DNA of 64,000 nt from Terriglobia bacterium. Lineage in GTDB: Bacteria > Acidobacteriota > Terriglobia > JAIQFV01. The notes beneath the pieces were generated by a model. That model saw only the letters and a list, made by a program, of their open reading frames with translations, was not told where the DNA came from and searched no databases. The stretch is from assembly GCA_028716525.1 (NCBI GenBank), contig JAQUPQ010000013.1, positions 26,385 through 90,384 of the forward strand, given 5' to 3'. The translations under genes and the position numbers were made by a program. This document shows, piece after piece, positions 39,315 to 48,702 of this stretch. Each line of letters begins with the position of its first letter. The first letter of the stretch is position 1.

Positions 39315-39398
39315 TTGGAATTTGAGCTCCTTTGAAATTTGTTTGGATTTTGGAGCTTGGAATTTATTTGGGATTTGGCTCTTGGCATTTGGAATTTG
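39315..39398. repeat. 7-bp-periodic repeat array (TTGGAAT type), right arm, 12 consecutive heptads
   Basis: TTGGAAT TTGAGCT CCTTTGA AATTTGT TTGGATT TTGGAGC TTGGAAT TTATTTG GGATTTG GCTCTTG GCATTTG GAATTTG. Confidence 0.85.
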
Positions 39399-39407
39399 TT
39401 TTATTTA

Positions 39408-39514
39408 ACCAGGTTCCGGGTGATCTGCGGCACATCGCAGTGACCGTTACCGTTGCTGCCGTCAGGCCCTGGCGGGGTTCGCGGGCCGCGATTGCACAGA
39501 GCCCGAAACCTGGA
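39408..39514 (-). ncRNA. ffs: Signal recognition particle RNA (small bacterial 4.5S type)
   Basis: Minus strand carries the SRP helix-8 core GCC-AGG-GCC-UGAC-GGC-AGCA-ACGG (39450-39475), closing stem CCAGGTTTCGGG/CCCGGAACCTGG, and lies directly upstream of dnaX-ybaB-recR as in Bacillus. Confidence 0.85.
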
Positions 39515-39810
39515 ACCACTGGAGCGTCCTACGGTTGATTTGCGACCCTCATTCGACAGGGTCGTCGACGCAACTCAATTGTCTCCGAGCAAGCAGGCTT
39601 TGAACATTGCCAAGGACCCTCTGCGAAAACTCCGCGCCCTCAGCGCCTCCGCGTTTAAGGTTCTGTGGGGTTCAGCATAACAAGCCCGTACCCTGGTACC
39701 CCGATTCGCGTGACTGATGCTTGCTCAGGAACCTCTCCGTCGTCGCTCCGAAACAGGCGTTTATATCACTTTTTCGCGGGGTCGACAAGGAGAGGCCGCC
39801 GGCTGGGGGA

Positions 39811-39861
39811 AATCCAAATTCCAAGGTCCAAAATCCAAACCAATTCCAAAAAGCTCAAATC
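39811..39861. repeat. 7-bp-periodic repeat array (AATCCAA type)
   Basis: AATCCAA ATTCCAA GGTCCAA AATCCAA then a degenerate continuation. Confidence 0.75.
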
Positions 39862-39968
39862 CACCTGATTAAATCAAGTCGGCCAAACAAACTGGAAAGA
39901 CCGGAAGGACCAAACAGACAGGACAGACTGAAGAGACCGGACAGACCGCTTCGCCCTGAATCGATCTC

Positions 39969-40610
39969 TTAGGTTTGAATCAACAGCAGGCCTTCTCGAA
40001 TTTCGATGTGCTTGATGGTGGGCGAATACGGTATGGGTTTGCTGACGTCGATCTTGTTGGTTTGCTTTCGGGCCAGGACTTCAATGATCTTCTGCACCAG
40101 CATTGCAGGCAGAGAAATATTGTTCAGCTGAGCGCGCTGAATTTCGTACGTTAAGGCGTTGTTATTGAAAAACAGCTTGGCTTCGGTGTGCATGGCTTGA
40201 TCGCCGCTGAATACCAGAGTGACCAGTTTGAGCAGCGTGGAATTATCGGTTTTGAGCTGATCCACATCCACCACCGCATCGCCCGCCACCTGATCGCCAT
40301 TCAGAAATCGCACGAAGATGGATTTCAATCCGGGGTTAGGCTTCTTGTGAAACTCCTCGGTGACGTAGGCATTCATTTCGTCTTGAGAAATCCGCACCGT
40401 TGTTCCGGGGGGCAAACGTTTGCCGGCCGGAGGGTTGACCTTCAAGGAATCGAAGGTATCGCGAACGCGGTCTGCCATCTCGGCGCGGGTCGGGATCCGA
40501 TGCGGTTGCGCCGAAAAATCCATGCTGAGAGCCGCGGTCAGAATCGCGAATACACACGTGATCGATAGCGGAGCCCGGGGCCAATGTTTCTTCGTGCGAA
40601 TAGAATTCAT
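39969..40610 (-). CDS. Hypothetical exported protein
   Basis: N-terminal TM/signal segment (APLSITCVFAILTAALSMDFSAQP); coherent ORF, no recognised domain. Confidence 0.65.
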   Translation of the reverse strand: MNSIRTKKHWPRAPLSITCVFAILTAALSMDFSAQPHRIPTRAEMADRVRDTFDSLKVNPPAGKRLPPGTTVRISQDEMNAYVTEEFHKKPNPGLKSIFVRFLNGDQVAGDAVVDVDQLKTDNSTLLKLVTLVFSGDQAMHTEAKLFFNNNALTYEIQRAQLNNISLPAMLVQKIIEVLARKQTNKIDVSKPIPYSPTIKHIEIREGLLLIQT

Positions 40611-40710
40611 GCCGGGGGATTAAATCATGAAGCGGAACTGAGAATCAATGTTTGAAAGATTTAAACGCGAGTTCAGGATTGAACATCCTCTATTTCCGAT
40701 ATTCGATGAT

Positions 40711-40815
40711 CAGGGTTTGGTAGCCACGATCCCCCAGCATTTTGGGGGGATCGTGGGTTTTTCCCTTACCCTGCAGAAGAGCCCACCCCGATGCATCGGG
40801 GTGGCTACCCAAACA
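40711..40815. repeat. REP-like nested palindromic element
   Basis: Outer inverted arms GTTTGGTAGCCAC / GTGGCTACCCAAAC; inner hairpins CCACGATCCCCC...GGGGGGATCGTGG and CCACCCCGATGCATCGGGGTGG. Confidence 0.7.
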
Positions 40816-40884
40816 CTACGCATTCTCGGAGAAGTTCTTCATGCCCCATGGGTCGGGGCGAGCGCTATCCGGGCGACAGATAAT

Positions 40885-40913
40885 CGCCGGCATAAAGAAC
40901 TGCCGGCGCTACC
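40885..40913. repeat. REP-like palindrome with ...CTGCCGGCGCTACC end
   Basis: CGCCGGC-N10-GCCGGCG ending in CGCTACC; 14-bp core CTGCCGGCGCTACC repeated exactly at 62200-62213. Confidence 0.65.
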
Positions 40914-40998
40914 AAAGCTGTTTTCGGAGCAGTTGTCCGGAGTTCGAAGCGAAATCAATTACGAGAGATGTCCGTTCTTGAAATCACATTTTATGATC

Positions 40999-43428
40999 TC
41001 ACTCATAGCGCAGCGCTTCGATGGGGTCGACTTTTGTCGCTCGCCTTGCCGGGATGAGGCTTGCCAGCAGCGCTACCGCCAGTAGGATCAGTGCGGTGGT
41101 AAGGAACGTTACAGGATCGAAAGCGCTGACGTCAAAGAGTTGGCTGGAAATGGCGCGGGACAGGGCGAACGACGCCAGCACACCAACCACTAATCCTGCT
41201 CCGGCTAAAAGCAACCCCTGACGCAAGACCAGGCCAAGAACCTGTCCTGGACGCGCACCCAGGGCTACGCGAACACCGAGCTCTTGAGTGCGCTGTGAGA
41301 CAGAATAACTAATGATGCCGTAAAGCCCCAATGCCGCCATCAACAAGGCCACGACAGCAAAGAATCCCAGCAGCGATACAACAAATCGCTGGGGACCGAG
41401 GGAATTGTCGACGCGCTCCTTCATGGGGACGAAATTATAAGCCGGCAAGTTGGGATCCAACGTGCGAACGGCGGCGCGCAAGCCGCCGATGAGCGACAGA
41501 GGATCAAGCGAAGTCTTCGCGACTAAGAAACCGCTGGGGAAGGAGACCTGGTACCCCGGGTAATACGTTACGCCTTTTCCCGAGTCGCCCACCAGCGCCG
41601 TGTGATCCACATGCCCGACCACGCCGACGATGGTCGCCCATGGAATTTGGGACCCGCGACGAATCTGTTGGCCGATGGGATCCTGGTTTGGCCAATATTG
41701 TCGGGCCAGGGTATCGTCGATCACCGCGACGGGTTGAGTGTTTTGACGATCGGCATCAGTGAACACACGTCCCCGGAGCAACGGAATCGACAAAGTGGCA
41801 AAGTATCCCGGTGTGACCAGACACAAACCGCTGTGCGGACCGGGATCATCGGCGGCAAGAACACGCCCTTGTATATCAAAGCTGGCTGCGGCGTCGAAGC
41901 CACTAAACGGAATCGGGGTGGCGAGGGCCGCGGAAGAAACACCCGGCAGATGCATCATCTCGTTGGCCAGCGCTTGATAGAATGCAATGCGCTGTTCGGG
42001 CGTTGAGTAATGACTTTGCGGCAACGCCAGGGCGGCTGTCAAAACACCGCGCGGTTGAAAGCCTGGATTCACCTGTTGCATTCGGCCCAGGCTCTTGAGG
42101 AGCAATCCGGCGCCCACCAGCAGCACCAAGGCCAGCGCCACTTCGCCGCTGACCAAAACGGTACGCAAACGACTCTGCCCGCGGCTTCCGACTCCCGAAC
42201 GGCCGCCTTCCTTCAGCAATTCAAATTGATGAACACCCGCCACATGCCAGGCTGGCACCACTCCAAACAGAAGGCCCGAAAGAATTCCGATCACCGCCGT
42301 GAAAGACAGAACAAAAAGATCCGTTCGAATCACCAGGGCTTTCACCACGTCTTGTGGACCCAGCCACAACAGAGCACGAATTCCGAGTTGCGACAAGGCC
42401 AGCCCGAGGAGGGTTCCCAGGCCCGACAGCAGTAAACTTTCGGTGAACGCTTGTCGAATCAAATGACCTCGACGCGCGCCCAGCGCCACGCGAATGGCCA
42501 ACTCGCGGCCGCGCCCTGCCGAGCGCGCCAACATCAAGCCGGCAATGTTGGAACAGGCAATCAACAAGACGAATGCCACGGCCCCGAAAAGGATAAACAT
42601 GGGCGTTTTCAAGTTGCCGTACAAAAACTCCGTCAGTGGAAGTGCAAACATTCCCCAGCCGGCATCCTTGGCATAGGCGGCGCCGGCGCCTCCTTGAAGA
42701 AAGCGTTGCGTCAGGATTTGCACAAAATTAATGGCCTGCGGAACCGGCACATTGGAGCGGACGCGCGCCACGACGAAAAGATTTTCATTGAATCGGGAGG
42801 CGGGCGCGAAACGCTGGGGCGGGAGGCCCAGGGGAGCCCACAGCTGAGTCCCCGCGGGCCAGTTGAAATCGGGTCGCATGACGCCCACCACTTCGTAAAT
42901 CTGCTGGTTCAATTCGATTTTTTTCCCGACCAGGGTGGGGTCGCTTCCAAAAATATCTCTCCAAGTGTTGAACGACAAAATGACCACCTGATTGGCGTTG
43001 GGCTGGTCCTCTTCGGGACGAAACATCCGACCCAGCAGAGGGGTTGCCCCAAACGCATCGAACCATTGCCACGAAACACTGGCGCCCGAAAGGCGTTGAG
43101 GCACATCCCCGACCGTGTAATTGAAACTAGCCGGGATGGAAGCCGCGGCCGAAGAAAACATTTCTTTGCTGTCGCGAACGTCGGCAAAGTCCGGCGCCGA
43201 GATGGAGATGCTCTTGAGGTTGAGCTGATCGTACTTCGCCCGGATGGCCAGCACATGATCAGCCTCGCGAATGCCCGCAGGGTGGAGGAGCAGCCCGTTG
43301 ACCACACTGAAGATGGCGGAGTTGGCGGCGATGCCCATCGCCAGAGTGAGCACGGCCACAAGGGCGAAGCCCGGATTTCGCCACAGCATCCGGAAGGCAT
43401 AACGAAGGTCCTGTCGAAGAGTGTTCAT
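40999..43428 (-). CDS. ADOP-type MacB/FtsX-like ABC transporter permease
   Basis: MNTLRQDLRYAFRMLWRNPGFALVAVLTLAMGIAANSAIFSVVNGLLLHP; duplicated MacB_PCD/FtsX domains, C-term ...IPARRATKVDPIEALRYE. Confidence 0.94.
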   Translation of the reverse strand: MNTLRQDLRYAFRMLWRNPGFALVAVLTLAMGIAANSAIFSVVNGLLLHPAGIREADHVLAIRAKYDQLNLKSISISAPDFADVRDSKEMFSSAAASIPASFNYTVGDVPQRLSGASVSWQWFDAFGATPLLGRMFRPEEDQPNANQVVILSFNTWRDIFGSDPTLVGKKIELNQQIYEVVGVMRPDFNWPAGTQLWAPLGLPPQRFAPASRFNENLFVVARVRSNVPVPQAINFVQILTQRFLQGGAGAAYAKDAGWGMFALPLTEFLYGNLKTPMFILFGAVAFVLLIACSNIAGLMLARSAGRGRELAIRVALGARRGHLIRQAFTESLLLSGLGTLLGLALSQLGIRALLWLGPQDVVKALVIRTDLFVLSFTAVIGILSGLLFGVVPAWHVAGVHQFELLKEGGRSGVGSRGQSRLRTVLVSGEVALALVLLVGAGLLLKSLGRMQQVNPGFQPRGVLTAALALPQSHYSTPEQRIAFYQALANEMMHLPGVSSAALATPIPFSGFDAAASFDIQGRVLAADDPGPHSGLCLVTPGYFATLSIPLLRGRVFTDADRQNTQPVAVIDDTLARQYWPNQDPIGQQIRRGSQIPWATIVGVVGHVDHTALVGDSGKGVTYYPGYQVSFPSGFLVAKTSLDPLSLIGGLRAAVRTLDPNLPAYNFVPMKERVDNSLGPQRFVVSLLGFFAVVALLMAALGLYGIISYSVSQRTQELGVRVALGARPGQVLGLVLRQGLLLAGAGLVVGVLASFALSRAISSQLFDVSAFDPVTFLTTALILLAVALLASLIPARRATKVDPIEALRYE

Positions 43429-43744
43429 GATTTAAATGATCACCTCACAGGGCAAGATGACTTTCCTTTTTTTGCCTGCGCTGAAGCGCAAGTGAAAGAC
43501 GCCCGCTCGAGTTTCTCGACTCAAGGTTTTTGTTCTCTGTGCAGAAATCTACAAACCCATTCTACAGGGAGAAAAAAATAAGATGACCGCATATTTGTAT
43601 ATACTGAGGGAGCGGGGAAAGGTTATGCACGGGGGCTGGCCAAATTCAGTTCTTCACAATATGAAAATAGTTGAGGAAGGGTGTGTACTGATTTTCCTTT
43701 AATTTCTCACGGCCCGCGGTTATGCCGAAACAACCTACTCCTTT

Positions 43745-43769
43745 CCCCCGCGGGGGATCGTGGCTACCA
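43745..43769. repeat. REP-like element copy (inverted relative to 40718-40735)
   Basis: CCCCCGCGGGGGATCGTGGCTACCA; GGGGGATCGTGGCTACCA is the exact reverse complement of 40718-40735. Confidence 0.65.
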
Positions 43770-44046
43770 GAACCTCCCATTTTCATGGTCTCGGGTGCGA
43801 TAAAGGGCCATGCCCGACTGCGGTTGAATCCAAAATGGGTCAACCACCCACCTCCGGCCTCGCTTGACGCCCGTCAGGGGGGGGCAGTATGCTTCAGGCC
43901 ACGTCACGGAGGCGGGAGGGCGTTTTAGAGCCGAGCCGTCCGCTCATACCAATCCACAATGCCGATTACCATGTGTCGTCCCACCGCATTTGAGAGAGAA
44001 GCTCGCTAGAGGCGTCGAGCTGCTCGTTGGAGAAGGAGGCAAGTGT

Positions 44047-45504
44047 ATGTCGACCCCGAATTTCGGTCAGCCCGAATACGGTTTTGGAGGAATGCATCCG
44101 TCGGAAGGATATTCCTGGCCATCGCTTGAGTTGCGCGATTTGATCGGCTCCAGCGGGGCCTCCATTCAATGGCGTTTGGCGGCCATCTTTCTGGTGGCGC
44201 TTGCCTTGTCGGACCTGTCGTGGCTTCTCATCCAACCGCTGTTGGAGAGGCCGATCCAGATGATGCCGCTTCCCGTATGGATGATGGCGCTGGTCACCGA
44301 TTTAATTGTGGCAGCCGCCGCGGTGATGTCGTTTCGCTGGATTCGAATACCCGTGGCGGCAGCGGCTGTTACTGCCGTGGGCATCTCGCTTTTAACATTG
44401 CCCCTGCGGTGGCAAAGTTTTCATTTCCAGCAACTGAAGTGGGCGATATTCTATTTTGCATCCACCATTGTTTTCAATTTCTTGTTTTTTACGGGATTGG
44501 CGTTGGGGGTCCGCTGGATGAAGCGGCTGCTGTTGGGATTGCTTCTCGGCGGGCTTGTCGGCATGCTCCTCCACCAAGTCGTTTTTACAGTGAGCTTGAA
44601 AGCCCTCCAAGACGCTACTACGCGATTTTCATTCGACATTAAGAGCGTGGTGATCCTCCTCCTTAATGCCGTGATTTTTGCGGTTACTTTTTGGGGAGGA
44701 CTGCAGTTGCCGTGGGCCAGGTTTACTCCCGGTCAAGAACCCACCGCGGTTCCGTTATATCCGCTCACCGGACGCGCCGGAGAATTGCAACAAGCCGCCG
44801 ACTACTTTGCCGTGGGCAAGTTGTTGCGCCCGGCCGGTATTGGCAGTGTGGTTTTTGGAATCGTCGCCATTGCGCTGGGTTCCTCCATGATGAGTGAAAA
44901 TCCTATTAATGCCATCCTGGCCGTGATTGGTGTTTTTCTTTTGATCGAAGGCGTTTGGGTGATGGCGGCGCCGGCGCCGGCAGGAATGATTGTCGACGGC
45001 ATTGCGCTCATTGTTCTGGGTATTTGGAATATCATCGTGACGATTTCCAACGCCTCTTCCGGAGCCAGCGGTCCGCACTTCTTCGCGATCCTGGGACTTT
45101 GGCAAGTTGTGTGGGGCTTTCAGAGTTTCGGCCGCTACTCGCGTTTCTCCGGACGTGTCTCGGGAAAACCACCTCAGGAATTGATAAATCAGGTTGCGGC
45201 CATTTCAAAAAGCCTGGCCGCCAAGGGCGCTTCGCAACAACCGGAAGTCATGGAATTCACGGTCGGAGTCAAACGAGCAAAACGGACTTGGAAGGGAAAA
45301 CTCCTGGACGATTTGGCGGTCTTCAGCATTGAGAAGGAAGCAGATTTCATCGTGGCGGATAAGTCCAGCGTGAACTTTTCTCAGCAGTCGGGTGTCTCAA
45401 GCGCCGGCGGCGTGTCCGTTTCCTTCAACATTGGTTCCCGCAGCGGCGATGCTACGATGACCTCAAATCAATTTGAAAAATATCAACGCTGGAAACCAAG
45501 CTAA
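44047..45504 (+). CDS. Multi-pass membrane protein of unknown function with soluble C-terminal domain
   Basis: About 10 hydrophobic segments, then VMEFTVGVKRAKRTWKGKLLDDLAVFSIEKEADFIVADKSSVNFSQQSGVSS; start at MSTPNFGQPEYGFGG. Confidence 0.7.
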   Translation: MSTPNFGQPEYGFGGMHPSEGYSWPSLELRDLIGSSGASIQWRLAAIFLVALALSDLSWLLIQPLLERPIQMMPLPVWMMALVTDLIVAAAAVMSFRWIRIPVAAAAVTAVGISLLTLPLRWQSFHFQQLKWAIFYFASTIVFNFLFFTGLALGVRWMKRLLLGLLLGGLVGMLLHQVVFTVSLKALQDATTRFSFDIKSVVILLLNAVIFAVTFWGGLQLPWARFTPGQEPTAVPLYPLTGRAGELQQAADYFAVGKLLRPAGIGSVVFGIVAIALGSSMMSENPINAILAVIGVFLLIEGVWVMAAPAPAGMIVDGIALIVLGIWNIIVTISNASSGASGPHFFAILGLWQVVWGFQSFGRYSRFSGRVSGKPPQELINQVAAISKSLAAKGASQQPEVMEFTVGVKRAKRTWKGKLLDDLAVFSIEKEADFIVADKSSVNFSQQSGVSSAGGVSVSFNIGSRSGDATMTSNQFEKYQRWKPS

Positions 45505-45597
45505 GGGTTGGGGACTGATACCTCCCATTGTTCGGGGGACTAAAAAGCTGAGGAATTTATGGGTGGCGAAGTGCAAACCCGCTAAGGCGAAAGATCG

Positions 45598-45622
45598 TTA
45601 GCCCGGGGCATAAGCGCCGGGA
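45598..45622. repeat. REP-like hairpin GTTAGCCCGGGGCATAAGCGCCGGG
   Basis: Self-complementary CCCGGGGC-ATAA-GCGCCGGG with a GTTAG foot in an intergenic region. Confidence 0.5.
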
Positions 45623-45901
45623 AGGCCGACATCGGAATTGTCCAACCCGATTTGGCGGCCGACAGAACTCGTCGCGAAGGTTTCGGCCTCTCTTCGAGCC
45701 GTACGCTCCACAAACTTCATCAATAAGAATTCTTCCGATTCAGGATTTCTCCGGACTCAGCCCTGCGGCCTACAGGGCCCATCAGCCGGCCACATCAACC
45801 ACGTTCCGCTTTCATAAAAAGGTCAAATTTTTACAATACAAAACCATCCTTCTTCGAACATACTGACACTTGTAACGATCAACCCGAGAAGGAGAAAAGC
45901 T

Positions 45902-46366
45902 ATGGGAAGCAAAGTCCAACCCATTCCGGCGGGGTATCACACCTTGACCCCGCATGTGATCACCAAAGACTGTGCGCGTGCCTTGGAGTTTTACAAGAAA
46001 GCCTTTGGCGCGATCGAGTTGATGCGACATGCGGGACCGCAAGGAAAAATCATGCATGCCGAAATCAAGATCGGCAATTCCGTCATCATGCTGGCGGACG
46101 AGTTTCCGGAGATGGGGGCGTCGAGTCCGGACACAGTGGGTGGCTCACCGGTGACGTTTTATTTGTATGTTGAAGACTGCGATGCGGTTTGTGCTCAAGC
46201 AATCTCGGCCGGGGCCATACAGAAGGAGCCGGTCAAGACGGAATTCTACGGCGACCGCCGCGGCGGCGTGAGTGATCCCTTTGGGTACACCTGGTACATC
46301 GCGACTCACGTGGAAGATGTTTCTCCTGAGGAATTGGCCAAGCGTGCAGCCGCACAGGGACGCTAG
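45902..46366 (+). CDS. VOC/glyoxalase-like (PhnB-type) protein
   Basis: MGSKVQPIPAGYHTLTPHVITKDCARALEFYKKAFGAIELMRHAGPQGKIMHAEIKIGNSVIMLADEFPE...DPFGYTWYIATHVEDVS. Confidence 0.92.
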   Translation: MGSKVQPIPAGYHTLTPHVITKDCARALEFYKKAFGAIELMRHAGPQGKIMHAEIKIGNSVIMLADEFPEMGASSPDTVGGSPVTFYLYVEDCDAVCAQAISAGAIQKEPVKTEFYGDRRGGVSDPFGYTWYIATHVEDVSPEELAKRAAAQGR

Positions 46367-46688
46367 ATTCTTTCGTGAGTGATGAGTTAAATGGGACATT
46401 GGCCGGGCGCTCGGCCGCATGCTCTGACGGAAAGTCCCCGGTTTATCGAAACGACCCGCAGCTCCCTTCTTCCTGATGATGGGGCGAGACTCACTCTCGC
46501 CCCGTGAAGATCAAAAGGAAAGAAATAGAAAATTTCCTTCGACTCCGATTGGACCCGCGTATCGCTGCCGACGACTCTTAGACCGGACAAGAACTCCTGC
46601 TCAAAATTGCCCACTTGCGGTTCCTTTGTTAAAATCCAAAGGCTTTGACTCGTTCGAAGAAACTCGCGTACAGTCTCACCGCGACGAA

Positions 46689-47777
46689 ATGCAGATGAAC
46701 GACACGATTGTTCATGTTCAGGATTTGTGCAAGTTTTTTCGCACCTTTAAGCGCCGCGAAGGGGTGCTGGGTGCCGTAAAGGACTTGTTTGTCCGTGAGC
46801 AGCGGCTGGTGAAGGCCGTTGACCACGTCTCGTTCGACATCGCGCGGGGTGAAATGGTCGGCTACATCGGGCCCAACGGCGCCGGCAAGTCCACGACCAT
46901 CAAGATGCTCACGGGCATCCTGGTTCCCACCGAGGGTGAAGTCCAGGTCAACAACTTTGTACCCCATCGAGACCGAAAACATTACACGCGAAGCATCGGC
47001 GTGGTCTTCGGTCAGCGGACTCAGTTGTGGTGGGACATTGCCGTCATCGAATCGTTCAAACTGTTGCGGCGCATCTACGATGTTTCCGAGCGCGATTTCG
47101 ACGCCCGCATGGCCCTGTTCAACGACATCCTGCGCCTCAACGATTTTCTGCATACGCCTGTCCGCAAACTCTCTTTGGGAGAGCGCATGCGCTGCGACTT
47201 GGCGGCTTCGCTCCTCCACAATCCTCCGCTCCTGTTTCTCGATGAGCCCACCATCGGGCTCGATGTGGTCGCCAAGGAAAGTATTCGGGAATTCTTGAAA
47301 ACCATCAATCCGGAATTCCAAACCACCATTCTCCTGACGACTCACGACTTGGCGGATATCGAGGAGCTGTGTCGGCGCATCATGATCATCGATCAGGGAA
47401 AAATCCTGTTCGACGGGTCCTTGGAAGAAATCAAACGACGGTTGGGGAAGATCAATCAAATCACGCTGTATCTGAAAGACCGCTCCGAGCAGGCCAAGAT
47501 CGCCGCCCTGAACGCCTCGCTCGCTTTGCTGGCACAAACGCTGTCTGCCGGCGCTGCCAAGCAGATGAGCGCCAACGGATTGCATCTTGAACAGATCGAC
47601 GATTTGAAGTGTCGAATCGTTTACGATCGAAGGTTGATCCCGACCGAAGAGATCCTGCGACAAATTGTAAATTCCTTGGAAGTCCGCGACATCCTCATCG
47701 AAGAGGAATCGATTGAGGAGATTGTGAAGAAGATTTATACCGAAGGCAGAGAGGCATTTGTTGGCGAGCGGGCATAG
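46689..47777 (+). CDS. ABC-2-type transporter ATP-binding protein
   Basis: Walker A GPNGAGKSTTIKMLTGIL, signature LSLGERMRCDLA, Walker B LLFLDEPTIGLD. Confidence 0.94.
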   Translation: MQMNDTIVHVQDLCKFFRTFKRREGVLGAVKDLFVREQRLVKAVDHVSFDIARGEMVGYIGPNGAGKSTTIKMLTGILVPTEGEVQVNNFVPHRDRKHYTRSIGVVFGQRTQLWWDIAVIESFKLLRRIYDVSERDFDARMALFNDILRLNDFLHTPVRKLSLGERMRCDLAASLLHNPPLLFLDEPTIGLDVVAKESIREFLKTINPEFQTTILLTTHDLADIEELCRRIMIIDQGKILFDGSLEEIKRRLGKINQITLYLKDRSEQAKIAALNASLALLAQTLSAGAAKQMSANGLHLEQIDDLKCRIVYDRRLIPTEEILRQIVNSLEVRDILIEEESIEEIVKKIYTEGREAFVGERA

Positions 47778-47788
47778 AGCCGGGAGAT

Positions 47789-47881
47789 AGGTGCCAGGTA
47801 TCGGGTGCCGGGTGTCGGGAAAAAACAACCCCACCATCAAAAAAGTGCCTTTCCTGACACCTGACACCTGATACCCGATAC
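47789..47881. repeat. Heptad-repeat inverted element (AGGTGCC / CTGACAC type)
   Basis: Left 47789-47816 AGGTGCC AGGTATC GGGTGCC GGGTGTC; right 47854-47881 CTGACAC CTGACAC CTGATAC CCGATAC. Confidence 0.8.
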
Positions 47882-47892
47882 CTAATTACAAC

Positions 47893-48696
47893 ATGAAGAA
47901 CTGGCTTCAAACCTATCTGGAATTTGCGCGGGTGGGATTCGTCAACATCCTGGCGTATCGACTCCGCTACTACACGGGTGTCATCACCTATTTCATCAAC
48001 GTCACGGTGTACTACTTCATCTGGCGGGCGATATTCACCAACAGCGATCACATTGAAGGCTTCAACTTGAAGCAGATGACGACCTACGTGGCGCTGGGCT
48101 GGATCATCCGGTCGTTTTATTTCAGCACCATTGATCAAGACATGGCCAACGACGTCATGGAAGGCAAGATCTCCATGACGCTGATCAAACCCATCCACGT
48201 GCAATGGAGCCTGGTGGCGCAATCGCTGGGAGAAAGCTGTTTTCGCCTTTTCATGCTGACGGCCCCGGCGGCCGTGGTGATCGCCTTGGTGTTTCCGATG
48301 AGCGGTCCCTCCAGCGCCCTGCATTTTGCGGGATTCTTTGCTTCCACTGTGCTGTCGTTTTTCATTGTGGCGTCGATCAATTTTATTGCCGGAACGTGCG
48401 CCATCCGATTGAAATCGATTCTGGGCCTGCTGCGCGCAAAATATTTTCTGCTGGAGTTGTTCTCGGGCCTGTTGATTCCCATGACGTTCTTTCCCCAAAG
48501 CATCCAGAAGGTGATGAACTATCTTCCGTTCCAGCACATTAGTTTCACCCCGGTTCTGATCTATCTGGGAAAGATCCAAGGACCGAAGATTTGGGAAGAG
48601 TTGGGAATCCAGCTGCTCTGGGCGGTGGCGATTTTTTTGATCGGCCAGTGGTGGTGGGCGACATCGATTCGCAAGTTGTCGATTCAGGGAGGATGA
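47893..48696 (+). CDS. ABC-2-type transporter permease
   Basis: MKNWLQTYLEFARVGFVNILAYRLRYYTGVITYFINVTVYYFIWRAIF; 6 TM, next to the ATPase. Confidence 0.9.
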   Translation: MKNWLQTYLEFARVGFVNILAYRLRYYTGVITYFINVTVYYFIWRAIFTNSDHIEGFNLKQMTTYVALGWIIRSFYFSTIDQDMANDVMEGKISMTLIKPIHVQWSLVAQSLGESCFRLFMLTAPAAVVIALVFPMSGPSSALHFAGFFASTVLSFFIVASINFIAGTCAIRLKSILGLLRAKYFLLELFSGLLIPMTFFPQSIQKVMNYLPFQHISFTPVLIYLGKIQGPKIWEELGIQLLWAVAIFLIGQWWWATSIRKLSIQGG

Positions 48697-48702
48697 GGAA
48701 TA

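Noticed and set aside
39154-39398. CRISPR-like array
   Set aside because: Units are 7 bp and degenerate, with no spacer/repeat alternation and no cas genes.
39540-39780. tRNA gene near ffs, as in Bacillus
   Set aside because: No T-loop GGTTCRA-type motif or acceptor-stem pairing could be identified.
40711-43769. Composite transposon carrying the ADOP permease (inverted repeats at both ends)
   Set aside because: The shared segment is only 18 bp, shows REP-like hairpins, and no transposase or target duplication is visible; better explained as two independent REP-like copies.
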